A stretch of 64,000 nt of DNA. Origin: JACKHO01 sp041398745. GTDB taxonomy: Bacteria; Planctomycetota; Planctomycetia; Planctomycetales; Planctomycetaceae. The notes under the pieces are model-generated. The model had not been told where the DNA came from and did not search any database. It saw only the letters and a program-made list of their open reading frames with translations. The position numbers and the translations under genes were made by a program. The DNA lies in contig JAWKUB010000008.1 in the NCBI GenBank assembly GCA_041398745.1, positions 62,001-126,000 on the forward strand. The letters are read 5' to 3'. Below are positions 34,870 to 47,710 of this stretch, piece by piece (position 1 is the first letter of the stretch; each line of letters opens with the position of its first letter).

Positions 34870-37800
34870 CTACGAGCTCGCAAATTCCTGCAAGAACTCC
34901 TTGAGGGCCTTCTGCTTCACATCCTTCTGCGTGACCAGCCGAATCTTAACGGCCTCGCGGCCACTTCGATGCGGCACGATTTCTCGTTCGCTTCCCAGGT
35001 CGGCAATTTTCCCCAAGGCCACTTTGCCCGGCTCTGCGAGTAGGATCAAATCAATTCCTTCGCGGCGTTTCGTGTGCAGCTCCCAAGTGTGGCCGTCGCT
35101 GTCGGGCGGGGAGATTTTGACGATTGACTTCCCCGTCCAATCGAAACTGTGCTCAGCAAATGTTGTCTCCAGCAATTCGCACAACATTTCCATAGTCGTC
35201 ACGGTCCACTTGACCCGCTTGGTCGACGGGAAGCCTTTGCGTGACAGATGCCACTTGCGTCCCAGTTTGGTCCAAGGCATTTCCACTTCTGCCGTACCGC
35301 TGGCCTTCTCGACTTTGCCAAGATAGGCGGCGACTGCTTCATCAAGGAACTGCTGAAATTCCGGCGTGTCCACTTCACGTTTCCAGTGAATGTCGAACAC
35401 AACCTCCTGGAAGGCTCCCTTGGAATTGTTGATCCGAAGTCGATCGGCCCGACCGTACACGTGCAATTCGTCCAGTTCATCGACCGATGTGAGCGGCATG
35501 CGGGCCTGCAGATCGGCTTCTTCAAAGGTTCCCTTGGGGACGCGGAAGTACATCCGAAGCAGCCATTCGTCCCCGGAAAGAGCATGAAAGAACCAGCCGG
35601 TCCCCTGTTTTTTCTTGGCGGTCACTTCGACAGTGGCCTGATCATTCCAGTTGGGATCTTTCAAACCGTCATATTTCTTCAGCAAATCGGCGACGTAGGC
35701 GAGTGCTTCCCCTTCCCAGCGACACGGCTTGCCGTTGCGGGCGATACGGTCGGACGTGTGCCACTTGCGACCGTCGGCCTTCCAGGGAGCGTCGACGTCA
35801 CGACCAATGCGAGAGAGTTCGACATCTCCTTCCTGCTTCTGCGCGACCTGGACGGCGTCGAACACTTCCAGTTCGCCGCGAGAATGATGTTCAAGAACCG
35901 GCTTCAGCAGTTCACCAGTCCAGCTCCGGACTTTCAGCGAGCCAGAGAGCCCTTCGATGTGCGTTTTGCTTTTCGTGTAGTCGTCGGACTGAGCGACAAC
36001 CTCTTCGGGAGTCCCCATTGCCACAACATGGCCACCGTCAATTCCCGCTTCCGGACCGATGTCGACAATCCAGTCAGCCGTCTTAATGACATCGAGATTG
36101 TGTTCGATGATGACAACGGTATTTCCCTGCTCAACGAGACTGTTGAGCACCTTGAGCAGCTTGGCAATGTCATCAAAGTGCAGGCCGGTCGTTGGTTCGT
36201 CCAGCAAATACAGCGTACGCCCGCTGTTTGGCTTACACAATTCGGCTGCCAACTTCACACGTTGCGCCTCGCCACCACTCAGTGTCGTGGCCGACTGACC
36301 GAGCGTGAGATAGTCGAGACCAATGGCCTGCAATGTTGCTAACGGTGCCCGAATCTTCGCTATGTTTCCGAACAGCTCGCAGGCCTGACCAATGGACATG
36401 TCGAGGACATCGGCGATGGAGTACTCGCGGTACTTCACCGCCAGCGTTTCCTGGTTGTACCGCTTGCCGTGGCAGGTATCGCACGTCACCCACACGTCGG
36501 GAAGGAAGTGCATTTCGATTTTCTTCTGCCCCATTCCTTCACAATCTTCGCAGCGACCGCCGGCCCGATTGAAGCTGAATCGCCCTGGTTTGTAGCCACG
36601 GACTTTGGCGTCGGGCAGCTTGGAGAAGAGCGTGCGAATGAGATCAAACACGCCAACATATGTGGCAGGATTCGATGCCGGCGTCTGGCCAATGGGATTC
36701 TGGTCGACGTTAATGACGCGGCTGATTTCTTCGACGCCTGATAATTCATCGAACGGCCCCGGCATGGCTCCGGTCCGGTTGAGTGCCCGGGAAACGGCAC
36801 GGGCCAACGTTTCCTGAACCAGCGAACTCTTTCCAGATCCCGACAGTCCGGTCACGCACGTGAGCGAACCGAGCGGTACGTGCAGCGAAACATCGCGCAG
36901 ATTGTTGAGCTGGCAGCCGACAATCGACAACCAGGTGTTGGTTGGTGTTTCGTAGGCCTTGGCAATTTGGCTGGCCGCGGTTTTTGTAGCGACCGAGAAA
37001 CAGAAGTCTGAACCATTTTCGGATCGATTCAAACGTCGCTGTGCTGGAATGACGATTTCTTCCCGACCCGACAGGTACGCGCCGGTCAGCGACTTGCTGG
37101 CCGCACTTGCGACCTGTTTCGGTGTGCCTTCCGCAACGACCGTTCCGCCGAACCGACCCGACCCGGGACCGAAATCATAGAGACGATCGGCCGCCTCCAG
37201 CACTTCTCTGTCGTGTTCGACCAGGACCACCGTGTTTCCCAAATCACGCAGCCGATGCAACGCCTCGATGAGTCGACCGTTGTCACGGGGATGCAGGCCG
37301 ATGGTTGGTTCGTCCAATACGTAGAGCACGCCCGTGAGCGCCCGTCCGATTTGGCCAGCCAGCCGAATTCGCTGAGATTCCCCGCCGGAAAGCGTCGGCA
37401 TGCTGCGGTCGAGAGTCAGGTAGTGCAGGCCAACATCCACCAGGAATTTCAGGCGATGCCGCGCCTCATCCAGTAAGTCTCCCGCGACTTTCTGCTGCTC
37501 TTTGCTGAGCTTGATTTCGTCCAGCCAACTCAAAACTTCCTCAAGGGGCAATTGAGCGAGCTGGGGCAAAGTGACATCTCGAAGCCGAACGGCGGCTGCG
37601 TCTTCCCGGAGTCGACCGCCGCCGCAAAGGGAGCAGGGCTTTTCGCCGATCAAATCCTGCAACTGCATGCGGTAGCTGTAAGAGACCCGCGAGGCTTCTT
37701 CGATGGCCGGGTACAGCCCCTTGTATTCAAGCCTCACCGGTTGATCGCATCCCGGCCAATTTACGGTGATGGTGCGATTACTCCCGTACAGAACGAGCCT

Positions 37801-38073
37801 TTGATGTCGTGGGTCGAGCTGATACCAGGGCCGGTCGAGTGGAATTTCGAACTCCGCTGCGAATGCCTCCAGGAACGCGAGAAATGCCGGAGACGTTTTC
37901 ACGTCGGGCCAGGAACCAACGGCACCTTCGAGTAACGAGGCGTGTGGGCGTGTAATGAGCAACGTCTGATTCGTACCACGCTCCACGCCCAGTCCTTCAC
38001 ACGCGGGGCACCATCCCAACGGGCTGTTGAAGGAGAAGTTTTGCGGCGTAAGTTCTTCGAAGTGGCGAGGCAT
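34870..38073 (-). CDS. uvrA: UvrA homologue lacking the N-terminal ATPase part, with long C-terminal extension
   Basis: The 1067-residue frame begins MPRHFEELTPQNFSFNSPLG, which corresponds to about residue 240 of ordinary UvrA. Present are zinc module 1 (C22/C25 and C147/C150), signature I (LSGGESQR at 228), Walker B I (YVLDEPTIGLHP), Walker A II (GLSGSGKSS at 409-417), the main zinc finger (CEDCEGMG...CDTCHGKRYN), signature II (LSGGEAQR at 598) and Walker B II (LYLLDEPTTGLH). Walker A of the first ATPase is missing: a TGA lies 12 bases upstream of the ATG and ruvX ends 138 bp away. Ordinary UvrA would end near residue 710; a further 357 residues follow with a duplicated GRKWH module. UvrA finds DNA damage in nucleotide excision repair; whether this form works is open. 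Confidence 0.85.
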   Translation of the reverse strand: MPRHFEELTPQNFSFNSPLGWCPACEGLGVERGTNQTLLITRPHASLLEGAVGSWPDVKTSPAFLAFLEAFAAEFEIPLDRPWYQLDPRHQRLVLYGSNRTITVNWPGCDQPVRLEYKGLYPAIEEASRVSYSYRMQLQDLIGEKPCSLCGGGRLREDAAAVRLRDVTLPQLAQLPLEEVLSWLDEIKLSKEQQKVAGDLLDEARHRLKFLVDVGLHYLTLDRSMPTLSGGESQRIRLAGQIGRALTGVLYVLDEPTIGLHPRDNGRLIEALHRLRDLGNTVVLVEHDREVLEAADRLYDFGPGSGRFGGTVVAEGTPKQVASAASKSLTGAYLSGREEIVIPAQRRLNRSENGSDFCFSVATKTAASQIAKAYETPTNTWLSIVGCQLNNLRDVSLHVPLGSLTCVTGLSGSGKSSLVQETLARAVSRALNRTGAMPGPFDELSGVEEISRVINVDQNPIGQTPASNPATYVGVFDLIRTLFSKLPDAKVRGYKPGRFSFNRAGGRCEDCEGMGQKKIEMHFLPDVWVTCDTCHGKRYNQETLAVKYREYSIADVLDMSIGQACELFGNIAKIRAPLATLQAIGLDYLTLGQSATTLSGGEAQRVKLAAELCKPNSGRTLYLLDEPTTGLHFDDIAKLLKVLNSLVEQGNTVVIIEHNLDVIKTADWIVDIGPEAGIDGGHVVAMGTPEEVVAQSDDYTKSKTHIEGLSGSLKVRSWTGELLKPVLEHHSRGELEVFDAVQVAQKQEGDVELSRIGRDVDAPWKADGRKWHTSDRIARNGKPCRWEGEALAYVADLLKKYDGLKDPNWNDQATVEVTAKKKQGTGWFFHALSGDEWLLRMYFRVPKGTFEEADLQARMPLTSVDELDELHVYGRADRLRINNSKGAFQEVVFDIHWKREVDTPEFQQFLDEAVAAYLGKVEKASGTAEVEMPWTKLGRKWHLSRKGFPSTKRVKWTVTTMEMLCELLETTFAEHSFDWTGKSIVKISPPDSDGHTWELHTKRREGIDLILLAEPGKVALGKIADLGSEREIVPHRSGREAVKIRLVTQKDVKQKALKEFLQEFASS

Positions 38074-38211
38074 GTGGCAACCGAATCAATGAATGACCCG
38101 GAGGATGATAGAGCAAGTTGCTCTTTCCTGCCGCCCATGCCAGCGATTTTCAAAAATGATGAATTTGACCGACAATTCGTGCTCAACGACAATTGGCGGG
38201 CAAGGCCGTCA

Positions 38212-38715
38212 TCACGATTCTTCTTCCGGCAACTCGTCCTCCAGGAGCGATGCAGCTTCCCTGGCCAGTGCAGCTTGATGGTCCAGGTAGGACTGCAGCA
38301 TCACATGAGCTGCCAGCATGTCGACCCGAGCTTTTCGCTTTTTGCGGGACATATCGACGGCGAGCATATATTCGTCGGCCACAACGGACGTGTAGCGTTC
38401 ATCCCAGAAAGTCACGGGAACTTTCATTGTCTCGGACAGCCAGGCGCCGTATTCACGCGCGTGCCTGGCGGTCGCTCCTTCTTCCCCACCAATGTGAATT
38501 GGGAGCCCAACCACCAGCCCCACCGGTCGGTATTCCTGTTTCAGTTCCCGAAAATACTTGGCATCCAGTAACGCATTGCGCCGCTGATACACTTCCACGG
38601 GACTGGAAATCGTCCGGTCACCCGTCGAGACGGCAATGCCGACACGTTTGGTGCCGTAGTCGATTCCAATCAAACGCCCTTTGTCTGGAAATTCGGGGTC
38701 GGGAGCGATCGCCAT
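38212..38715 (-). CDS. ruvX: Putative Holliday junction resolvase / pre-16S rRNA nuclease YqgF
   Basis: The 167-residue protein has the RNase H-like motifs of the YqgF family: LIGIDYGTKRVGIAVS (first Asp), LVVGLPIHIGG, and FWDERYTSVVA (D and E). The C-terminus carries DMLAAHVMLQSYL with the last Asp. In E. coli YqgF processes the 5' end of 16S rRNA; the Holliday-junction role is by homology. It starts 21 bp after the guanylyltransferase gene on the same strand and precedes the truncated uvrA. Confidence 0.9.
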   Translation of the reverse strand: MAIAPDPEFPDKGRLIGIDYGTKRVGIAVSTGDRTISSPVEVYQRRNALLDAKYFRELKQEYRPVGLVVGLPIHIGGEEGATARHAREYGAWLSETMKVPVTFWDERYTSVVADEYMLAVDMSRKKRKARVDMLAAHVMLQSYLDHQAALAREAASLLEDELPEEES

Positions 38716-38736
38716 GCGAGATTCCTGTTTTCAGCT

Positions 38737-39810
38737 CTACAGCAACGACTCGTCGCCGACGTTCTGCATCAATTCAATGAGTTGTCGAATGGCATTTTCA
38801 TCCTGTCGGCTGGCAACGAGTGTGGCATCGGAAGTGTGCACCACAATGCAGTCTTCGATTCCAATGGTGGCCACGACATGGTCGGCTGTCGAGTGGACAA
38901 TGGTGTTTCGCGTGTCGACACCTCGATGCAGCCCGACAATGGTGTTTCCGTTTTCATCCTGCGAATGCAGGCGTTCCAACGCTGGCCAACTGCCGACATC
39001 ATCCCAGTCGAAGGGAGCTTCAACGACGGCAATGTCCGTCTCACGTTCCAGCACGGCGAAGTCGATGGAAATCGATTTCATTTGGGGGAACAGTTCGACG
39101 AGCTTTGTATTCCAGGAATCCTGCCCAAAGTGCGGCTTAAGTTCATCAGCCAGGGCGGCCATTTCCGGTTCGTGTGTGCGGATGGCCTCAAGAATCTGAT
39201 CGGCCCGCCAAACGAAAATCCCACAATTCCAGAAGAACGTTCCGGCTCGCAAATACTCTTCGGCAATTTCACGGTTTGGTTTTTCGCGGAACGCTTGTAC
39301 TTGGAATGCACCGCTATGTCCGGGAATGACGTCGGCCCGTTCAATGTATCCAAAGCCTGTGCTGGGGTAGGTTGGCGGAACTCCAAACAGGACCAGGCTG
39401 TCGGGCGAATCGGAAATGAGTTGTGACGCCGTTTCCACGGCTGCCTGAAATCTTTCTGCGGGGCCGATGACATGATCGGCCGGCATGACGAGCATGGTGG
39501 CATCGGGATCTCGCTTTAGCAGGCACATTGCCGCCAGTGCAATGCAGGGGGCGGTGTTGCGGCCACAAGGTTCCAGCAGAATCTGGGAAGCAGGGACTTC
39601 TGGCAAATGATCGCTCGTCAAATCGGCCAGCCGTTCGTTCGTCACCACCCAGGTTCTTTCGCCGGGAATCCAAGGCTGGCAACGGTCGAAGGCCTGCTGG
39701 ATGAGCGATCGGTCGCCACCAAGGCTCAGGAACTGTTTCGGGACCGATTTTCGGCTGAGTGGCCAGAAGCGAGTACCGCTTCCTCCAGCCATGATGACTG
39801 CATGGAGCAT
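38737..39810 (-). CDS. manC: Mannose-1-phosphate guanylyltransferase
   Basis: The 357-residue enzyme starts MLHAVIMAGGSGTRFWPLSR and continues KSVPKQFLSL, the nucleotidyltransferase signature of GDP-mannose pyrophosphorylases. MLVMPADHVIG, FREKPNREIAEEYL, FFWNCGIFVWRA and VEAPFDWDDVGSW are also typical. It forms GDP-mannose from mannose-1-phosphate and GTP for polysaccharides. The length matches the single-domain form without the isomerase domain. Likely co-transcribed with ruvX. Confidence 0.92.
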   Translation of the reverse strand: MLHAVIMAGGSGTRFWPLSRKSVPKQFLSLGGDRSLIQQAFDRCQPWIPGERTWVVTNERLADLTSDHLPEVPASQILLEPCGRNTAPCIALAAMCLLKRDPDATMLVMPADHVIGPAERFQAAVETASQLISDSPDSLVLFGVPPTYPSTGFGYIERADVIPGHSGAFQVQAFREKPNREIAEEYLRAGTFFWNCGIFVWRADQILEAIRTHEPEMAALADELKPHFGQDSWNTKLVELFPQMKSISIDFAVLERETDIAVVEAPFDWDDVGSWPALERLHSQDENGNTIVGLHRGVDTRNTIVHSTADHVVATIGIEDCIVVHTSDATLVASRQDENAIRQLIELMQNVGDESLL

Positions 39811-40233
39811 GGAAATATTTTCTCAAACTGTGATGAATGAACGATTTATACCCGCGCGTCGATTCAGCGTCGGGGTAGTCTGACAACCTTCCATGCGTGT
39901 GCCAACTCGGATTACCGGCACAGGACGAAAAGTTCCTGTTTGCGCCCTAATCTCTCCCGTTGACCTGATCCGACAATCGACGTAGCATTCGCAGACAGTA
40001 GAAGTTAGGGATCAAACGCGAGGTTCTTGGACGTAGCTCTTAAGAATTCGTGTCCCTTGGCGAATGAATGGTTTGCAGCGCGATGACCTGTCGCATTTGT
40101 TCCCCAATCATTTTCCGACTGCAACTGCTGCACTTTGCATTAATCGATAACGTGACACTATCCAGTTGGATTCCCGGCCCGCTGGCCGGGTTCGTGTTGC
40201 GGAGAACGGACTTTCCAAACGGATAATCCCTCC
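39811..40233. other. Divergent manC-secA intergenic region
   Basis: 423 bp with no recognisable gene, hairpin or RNA family. It must hold promoters and the secA leader; the bases before the secA ATG (ATCCCTCC) contain no Shine-Dalgarno. Confidence 0.4.
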
Positions 40234-43761
<3,528 letters not shown>

Positions 43762-43819
43762 CGTGTAACGGTAATAGGGTTTCCGAACAGGGTGCGGAGA
43801 AAGTTGTCGTCCTGGACGC

Positions 43820-43848
43820 TTGTGTGAAGCACACGGAAGGCCTATAAC
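43820..43848 (+). promoter_or_regulatory. Likely sigma-70 promoter of tRNA-Leu
   Basis: TTGTGT (43820-43825) and TATAAC (43843-43848) are separated by 17 bases, and the tRNA begins 10 bases after the -10 box. The -10 matches the consensus at five of six positions. Confidence 0.55.
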
Positions 43849-43857
43849 TCGCCGTAC

Positions 43858-43942
43858 GCGGTCGTGGCGGAATTGGCAGACGCGCAAGATTCAGGTTCTT
43901 GTGTCCAATATGGACGTGGAGGTTCGACTCCTCTCGACCGCA
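43858..43942 (+). tRNA. tRNA-Leu (anticodon CAG)
   Basis: The acceptor arms GCGGTCG (43858-43864) and CGACCGC (43935-43941) pair fully, with A as discriminator. The anticodon stem CAAGA/TCTTG holds loop TTCAGGT, anticodon CAG. A long variable arm (TGTCCAATATGGACG) identifies a class II tRNA, and the T-loop is TTCGACT. CCA is not encoded. A run of five T follows directly. Confidence 0.95.
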
Positions 43943-44258
43943 TTTTTCTCTTCGCATTCGCTGCTGGAATGCATTTGACAGCATGTGAGGCTTGGAGGCT
44001 GCTGCTCGTTTGGTTTGCTGTTCACCCATGTTGTGATTAGGCAATCCCCTGTACTAAGCCTTCCTATTCGCGACAACATTGCACTCAGACTGTCGAAAAG
44101 AATGCGGCTAGCATTTGATCCTGTCGGCTGCCCAGCTAAGATGATTTCAGGGGCGTTCTTGCGTTCTGCACTCCCCGATTTGAATCACCTCAATTATCGA
44201 TGCAGGAGTGAAGAGAGTTCTTCACTCTTTGCACCTCATTCGTTTAGAAAACAGGTCG

Positions 44259-45692
44259 ATGAGCCCACAATCGGTCGATGCTCTGGAACGTCTGATTGTG
44301 CCGACCGGGCTGGTGTATCCTGAGGAGTTCGCTGCGTGCCGTGTCGCTGCGGGGGCGGGATGTGGCCCTGCCGAAGTGCTCGCCGTCCTGGAGCGTCGGC
44401 AATTGCTCACGCCGTTTCAGTCTCAGCGTATTCGCAAGGGCGATGTCGCTGGCCTGGTGCTTGGTGGCGTCAAGCTCATGTATCGGAATGCATCTGGGAG
44501 TTTTGCACGCCTCTATCGAGGTTCTCGCATTGAAGACGGACGGATGCTGGGAATTAAGGTCTTGCGGGAGCGCTGGTCGTCAGATCCAGCGACTGTCAGC
44601 TTGTTCCACCGCGAGGGAGAAATTGGCCAGCGGTTGAAGCACCGGAATATTGTGCCCATTTATGGCACTGGTACCGAAGGAAAATACCACTTTATCACCA
44701 TGGAGTTTGTTGAGGGCGGAAACCTCCGCGACTTCATGAAAATTCGTGGGAAACTCGATGAAGTTGAAGCCTGTCGCTTCGGACTCGACATGGCACGCGG
44801 ACTGGAGTACGCCATTCAACAGGGAATTACCCACCGCGATTTGAAAACGACGAACGTGCTTATCAGCAGTCAGGGAATTGCAAAGCTCATCGATTTCGGC
44901 CTTGCGGCAGACGAATCGATGTTGCGGCGGACTGATGGTCCCGATTTGGCGGTTGCCCTTGAGTATTCCACGCTGGAACGCAACACCGACGCTCCGGCAA
45001 ACGATCATCGCAGCGACTTGTTCTTCCTGGGAACAATTCTTTACGAACTCATGTCGGGTCAGGCCCCCTATGCGCGGACGCGAGACCGTGAAGAACGCAA
45101 GCGATTTTCCCGATACCGCGACATCCGACCGCTCAGTTCCCACTTGCCGAATCTTACTTTCCGAGTCGGTCAGATTGTTGATCGGCTGCTCCAGATCAAT
45201 CCGAATTTGCGGTATCAGTCAGCAACAGAGGTCGTCGCCGATCTGGAGGGAGTGCTTCGGGACAGTGGTCGGCAGGATGACTCACGACCTGGTAAACCTG
45301 TCCAGTCTTCAAGCGGAATGCCCGCGGTGCTCTGTGTTGAGCATCGCCCGAAGTTGCAGGACTTGCTGCGTGACTACCTGACACGTCACGGTTACCGGGT
45401 GCTGCTTCTGAGCGACCCTGACAGGGCGTTGACCCGGGTGGCCAACAATCCCCCCGATGCTGTAATGTTCTTTCAGGAAGCAAGTGGCGACCGCGTAATC
45501 GATGACTTCAAAAAGGCCCTCGCTGCCGGTACGTCGGCCGCAATTGTTGTTCTCTCAAAACAGCAGACGGATATAGTAGGCGAACTCAATGGAGTAAGTA
45601 CCAAAGGAGCCGCGCTGGCTCAACCAGTCCAGCTCCGAGACATACGCAACGTGTTGAAAGAACTTGTCGGAGAAGGAAAGCCGGTCGGGTAG
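44259..45692 (+). CDS. Ser/Thr protein kinase with C-terminal pseudo-receiver domain
   Basis: I take the ATG at 44259 (477 residues; a GTG at 44208 is possible). After an N-terminal helical part of about 70 residues comes a protein kinase domain: degenerate Gly loop (NASGSFARLYRG), GIKVL with the ATP-binding Lys (K100), THRDLKTTNVLI with catalytic Asp (D194), LIDFGLA, and DHRSDLFFLGTILYELMSG. The C-terminal 120 residues (AVLCVEHRPKLQDLLRDYLT, HGYRVLLLSDPDRALTRV) have the receiver fold outline, but the phospho-acceptor Asp is missing (DAVMFFQEA) and no receiver Lys is evident. No PASTA or membrane segment. It converges on the PAS-GAF-receiver gene with 21 bp between. Confidence 0.85.
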   Translation: MSPQSVDALERLIVPTGLVYPEEFAACRVAAGAGCGPAEVLAVLERRQLLTPFQSQRIRKGDVAGLVLGGVKLMYRNASGSFARLYRGSRIEDGRMLGIKVLRERWSSDPATVSLFHREGEIGQRLKHRNIVPIYGTGTEGKYHFITMEFVEGGNLRDFMKIRGKLDEVEACRFGLDMARGLEYAIQQGITHRDLKTTNVLISSQGIAKLIDFGLAADESMLRRTDGPDLAVALEYSTLERNTDAPANDHRSDLFFLGTILYELMSGQAPYARTRDREERKRFSRYRDIRPLSSHLPNLTFRVGQIVDRLLQINPNLRYQSATEVVADLEGVLRDSGRQDDSRPGKPVQSSSGMPAVLCVEHRPKLQDLLRDYLTRHGYRVLLLSDPDRALTRVANNPPDAVMFFQEASGDRVIDDFKKALAAGTSAAIVVLSKQQTDIVGELNGVSTKGAALAQPVQLRDIRNVLKELVGEGKPVG

Positions 45693-45713
45693 TCCGAAAC
45701 ATCCTTTGAGCAG

Positions 45714-47456
45714 CTACGTGTCGCCGCCCAGGTTGTTTTCGATGGCTTTAATCAACAGGTCGGGCCGGAATGGCTTAAAGAGTGCCTGCTTCATGCCTGC
45801 CTGCCTCGCTTTGACGAGCGAATGGCCACCGTCGTACCCGAACTCCGTCATCAAGACAACAGGCAAATGCTGATGCGCTTCCCGCAGGGTGCGGAAAATT
45901 GCAAAGCCTCGCAAATCCGGGAGACGGATATCCGCAAGTGCTACGTCGTAGTGCAACGTGGACGCCATTTGCAGGCCTTCTTCCCCTGAATGCGCTGTCT
46001 CCACTGTACAGCCGAGTGGGGCGAGCAGTTGGTGAGCGAGGGAAAGCGTCGCCTCATCGGTATCGATGACCAGGATTCGCTTAGAATTGAGTCTTGGATG
46101 ACGCTGCTCTTCGGTAATACCGCAACTGGCCGAGATTTTGTTACCCACTTCATGAATTTTTTCACGCACCAGACGTGTCTGCTGCAAAATACGTCGAAGC
46201 TTTTCGGCAGCTAGTTCGTCCTGTCCCTGCAGGCGACTCAGTAGGAAAACGGCATCATTTAGTACGGAGTCAACGGGTGCGGCCACTTCACACAATAGTT
46301 GTCGACTTCCCTCGAGTGCCGCGGCGGCCTTTTCGACTTTCAGCAAGTTCAGGGTATTCAGCGCCACTGCAACTTCGCGACAGAAGAGCTCCAGGTATTG
46401 CTGGTCGGTCTCGTTAAACGCACCGACTTTGCCCGACTCGACGTTGAACGTTCCCATGATTTGTTCGTTCAGCATCAGGGGGACGGTCAGTGAACTGCGG
46501 GCGCCTTCTACGCCCGAAAGGTACAGGTCGTCTTCGGACGTATCGGCACACAAGTACGACTTACCGGTGGCCGCGACAAACCCGGTCACGCCGTTTCCGG
46601 TGGTGCTGGCATATAACTCACGCTCAGCTGCATCAGGCAAGACTCCCAGAGCCAGGAGCGGACCGAGGCGACCGGTATCGGGTTCGAGCAGTCGAATTTC
46701 GACGTTGTCAAACTCCAGGATGTCTTGTGTGTAGTGCATTAGCCGCGAACGCAGCAAATCGACTCGGTCTTCCTGTGAAAGCTCCCGGATTTCTTCCGGT
46801 TGCAGGTCGGCCAATTCCATCCCCGCTTGCACAATGGCATTTTGCTTCTGATGCAACAACGTTTCGGCGGAAGTGTCCCGAACTGTTGCCAGCATCCATT
46901 TGATTCCGCGACCTGTCGATGCCACGACGGGCGAAAGCAGCAATTCGATGTAAGTTCGTTCGTCCGTTTTCAACACGGTGCGGACAGGAGCACCGTCGAG
47001 AATGGCGCGGTTAATTGGGCTGTATTCCGGGCCAATGATGACCGTCGGCCCCAAGGCGTCGAAGAGAGATTTCCCAACGAGGTCTCCTTCAGCGACCGAG
47101 AGAGCCTTTGCCTGTTGGTTTGCCCAGAGCACCTGCCCCTTAACATCGAGTACGAGCAATCCGTCGTGCAAGCGGGACAGTAATCCACCCAGCTCGAGAA
47201 TGAGGTCGACCGGCGCATCTTTGCTGACCGACACGCAAACCCCGTCAAACGGGCGCATTTGCAGTGATTTCAGAGCGCTGTCGAGGTCTTCGGCGGGGTG
47301 AACATTGACAACCGCCTTCAAGCTTTCAGCAAGGCGACCGGCATCCTCAGTATGAGGACGATACAGCAGAATTTCAGGAGTGCGTTCCAACACCGTTCTC
47401 CCACGAGGCGAGGGAATGAGGTGGAGCATTCCGAGACGGTGGGATTGAGTCAGCAA
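45714..47456 (-). CDS. PAS-GAF-receiver signalling protein without kinase domain
   Basis: The 580-residue protein reads in order: an N-terminal receiver-like part without acceptor Asp (EILLYRPHTEDAGRLAESL), a PAS domain (LHDGLLVLDVKGQVLWANQQ), a GAF domain (about 250-390, with GVTGFVAATGKSYLCAD and SLTVPLMLNEQIMGTFNVES), a helical segment like a HisKA dimerisation domain but without the H-box His, and a C-terminal receiver with ILVIDTDEATLSLAHQLL, acceptor in DVALADIRLPD and LFKPF with the conserved Lys. No HATPase follows. An alternative start is the Met at residue 10. It ends 21 bp from the facing kinase gene. Confidence 0.83.
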   Translation of the reverse strand: MLTQSHRLGMLHLIPSPRGRTVLERTPEILLYRPHTEDAGRLAESLKAVVNVHPAEDLDSALKSLQMRPFDGVCVSVSKDAPVDLILELGGLLSRLHDGLLVLDVKGQVLWANQQAKALSVAEGDLVGKSLFDALGPTVIIGPEYSPINRAILDGAPVRTVLKTDERTYIELLLSPVVASTGRGIKWMLATVRDTSAETLLHQKQNAIVQAGMELADLQPEEIRELSQEDRVDLLRSRLMHYTQDILEFDNVEIRLLEPDTGRLGPLLALGVLPDAAERELYASTTGNGVTGFVAATGKSYLCADTSEDDLYLSGVEGARSSLTVPLMLNEQIMGTFNVESGKVGAFNETDQQYLELFCREVAVALNTLNLLKVEKAAAALEGSRQLLCEVAAPVDSVLNDAVFLLSRLQGQDELAAEKLRRILQQTRLVREKIHEVGNKISASCGITEEQRHPRLNSKRILVIDTDEATLSLAHQLLAPLGCTVETAHSGEEGLQMASTLHYDVALADIRLPDLRGFAIFRTLREAHQHLPVVLMTEFGYDGGHSLVKARQAGMKQALFKPFRPDLLIKAIENNLGGDT

Positions 47457-47710
47457 CTCACTTTTTTGCCGCTAACCCAAATCGGAAAGGGACTCCACCG
47501 AATTGCACAATGAGTGGAAAAACGTCTATCTACCCATTCGCATAGTCATTTAACGCATTCCTCGTTCGGGTGTCCATACAATCCTGCCTGTTCTTCTCAA
47601 AGAAATCTCACATCCACAATCACTGTTGGGTCTGGGAGGATGTGCGCAAATTGTGAAGGTCGCAATTCCAACTGCGTTCCTGCGAACTAACGGCGAGAAC
47701 GGAGAATCCC
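47457..47710. other. Intergenic region
   Basis: 254 bp between the signalling gene and hisG. No gene or hairpin is recognised. Confidence 0.35.

Noticed and set aside
35248..36342. Open frame of 364 codons antisense to uvrA
   Set aside because: Shadow of the uvrA homologue; no signal, no domain, composition follows the opposite strand.
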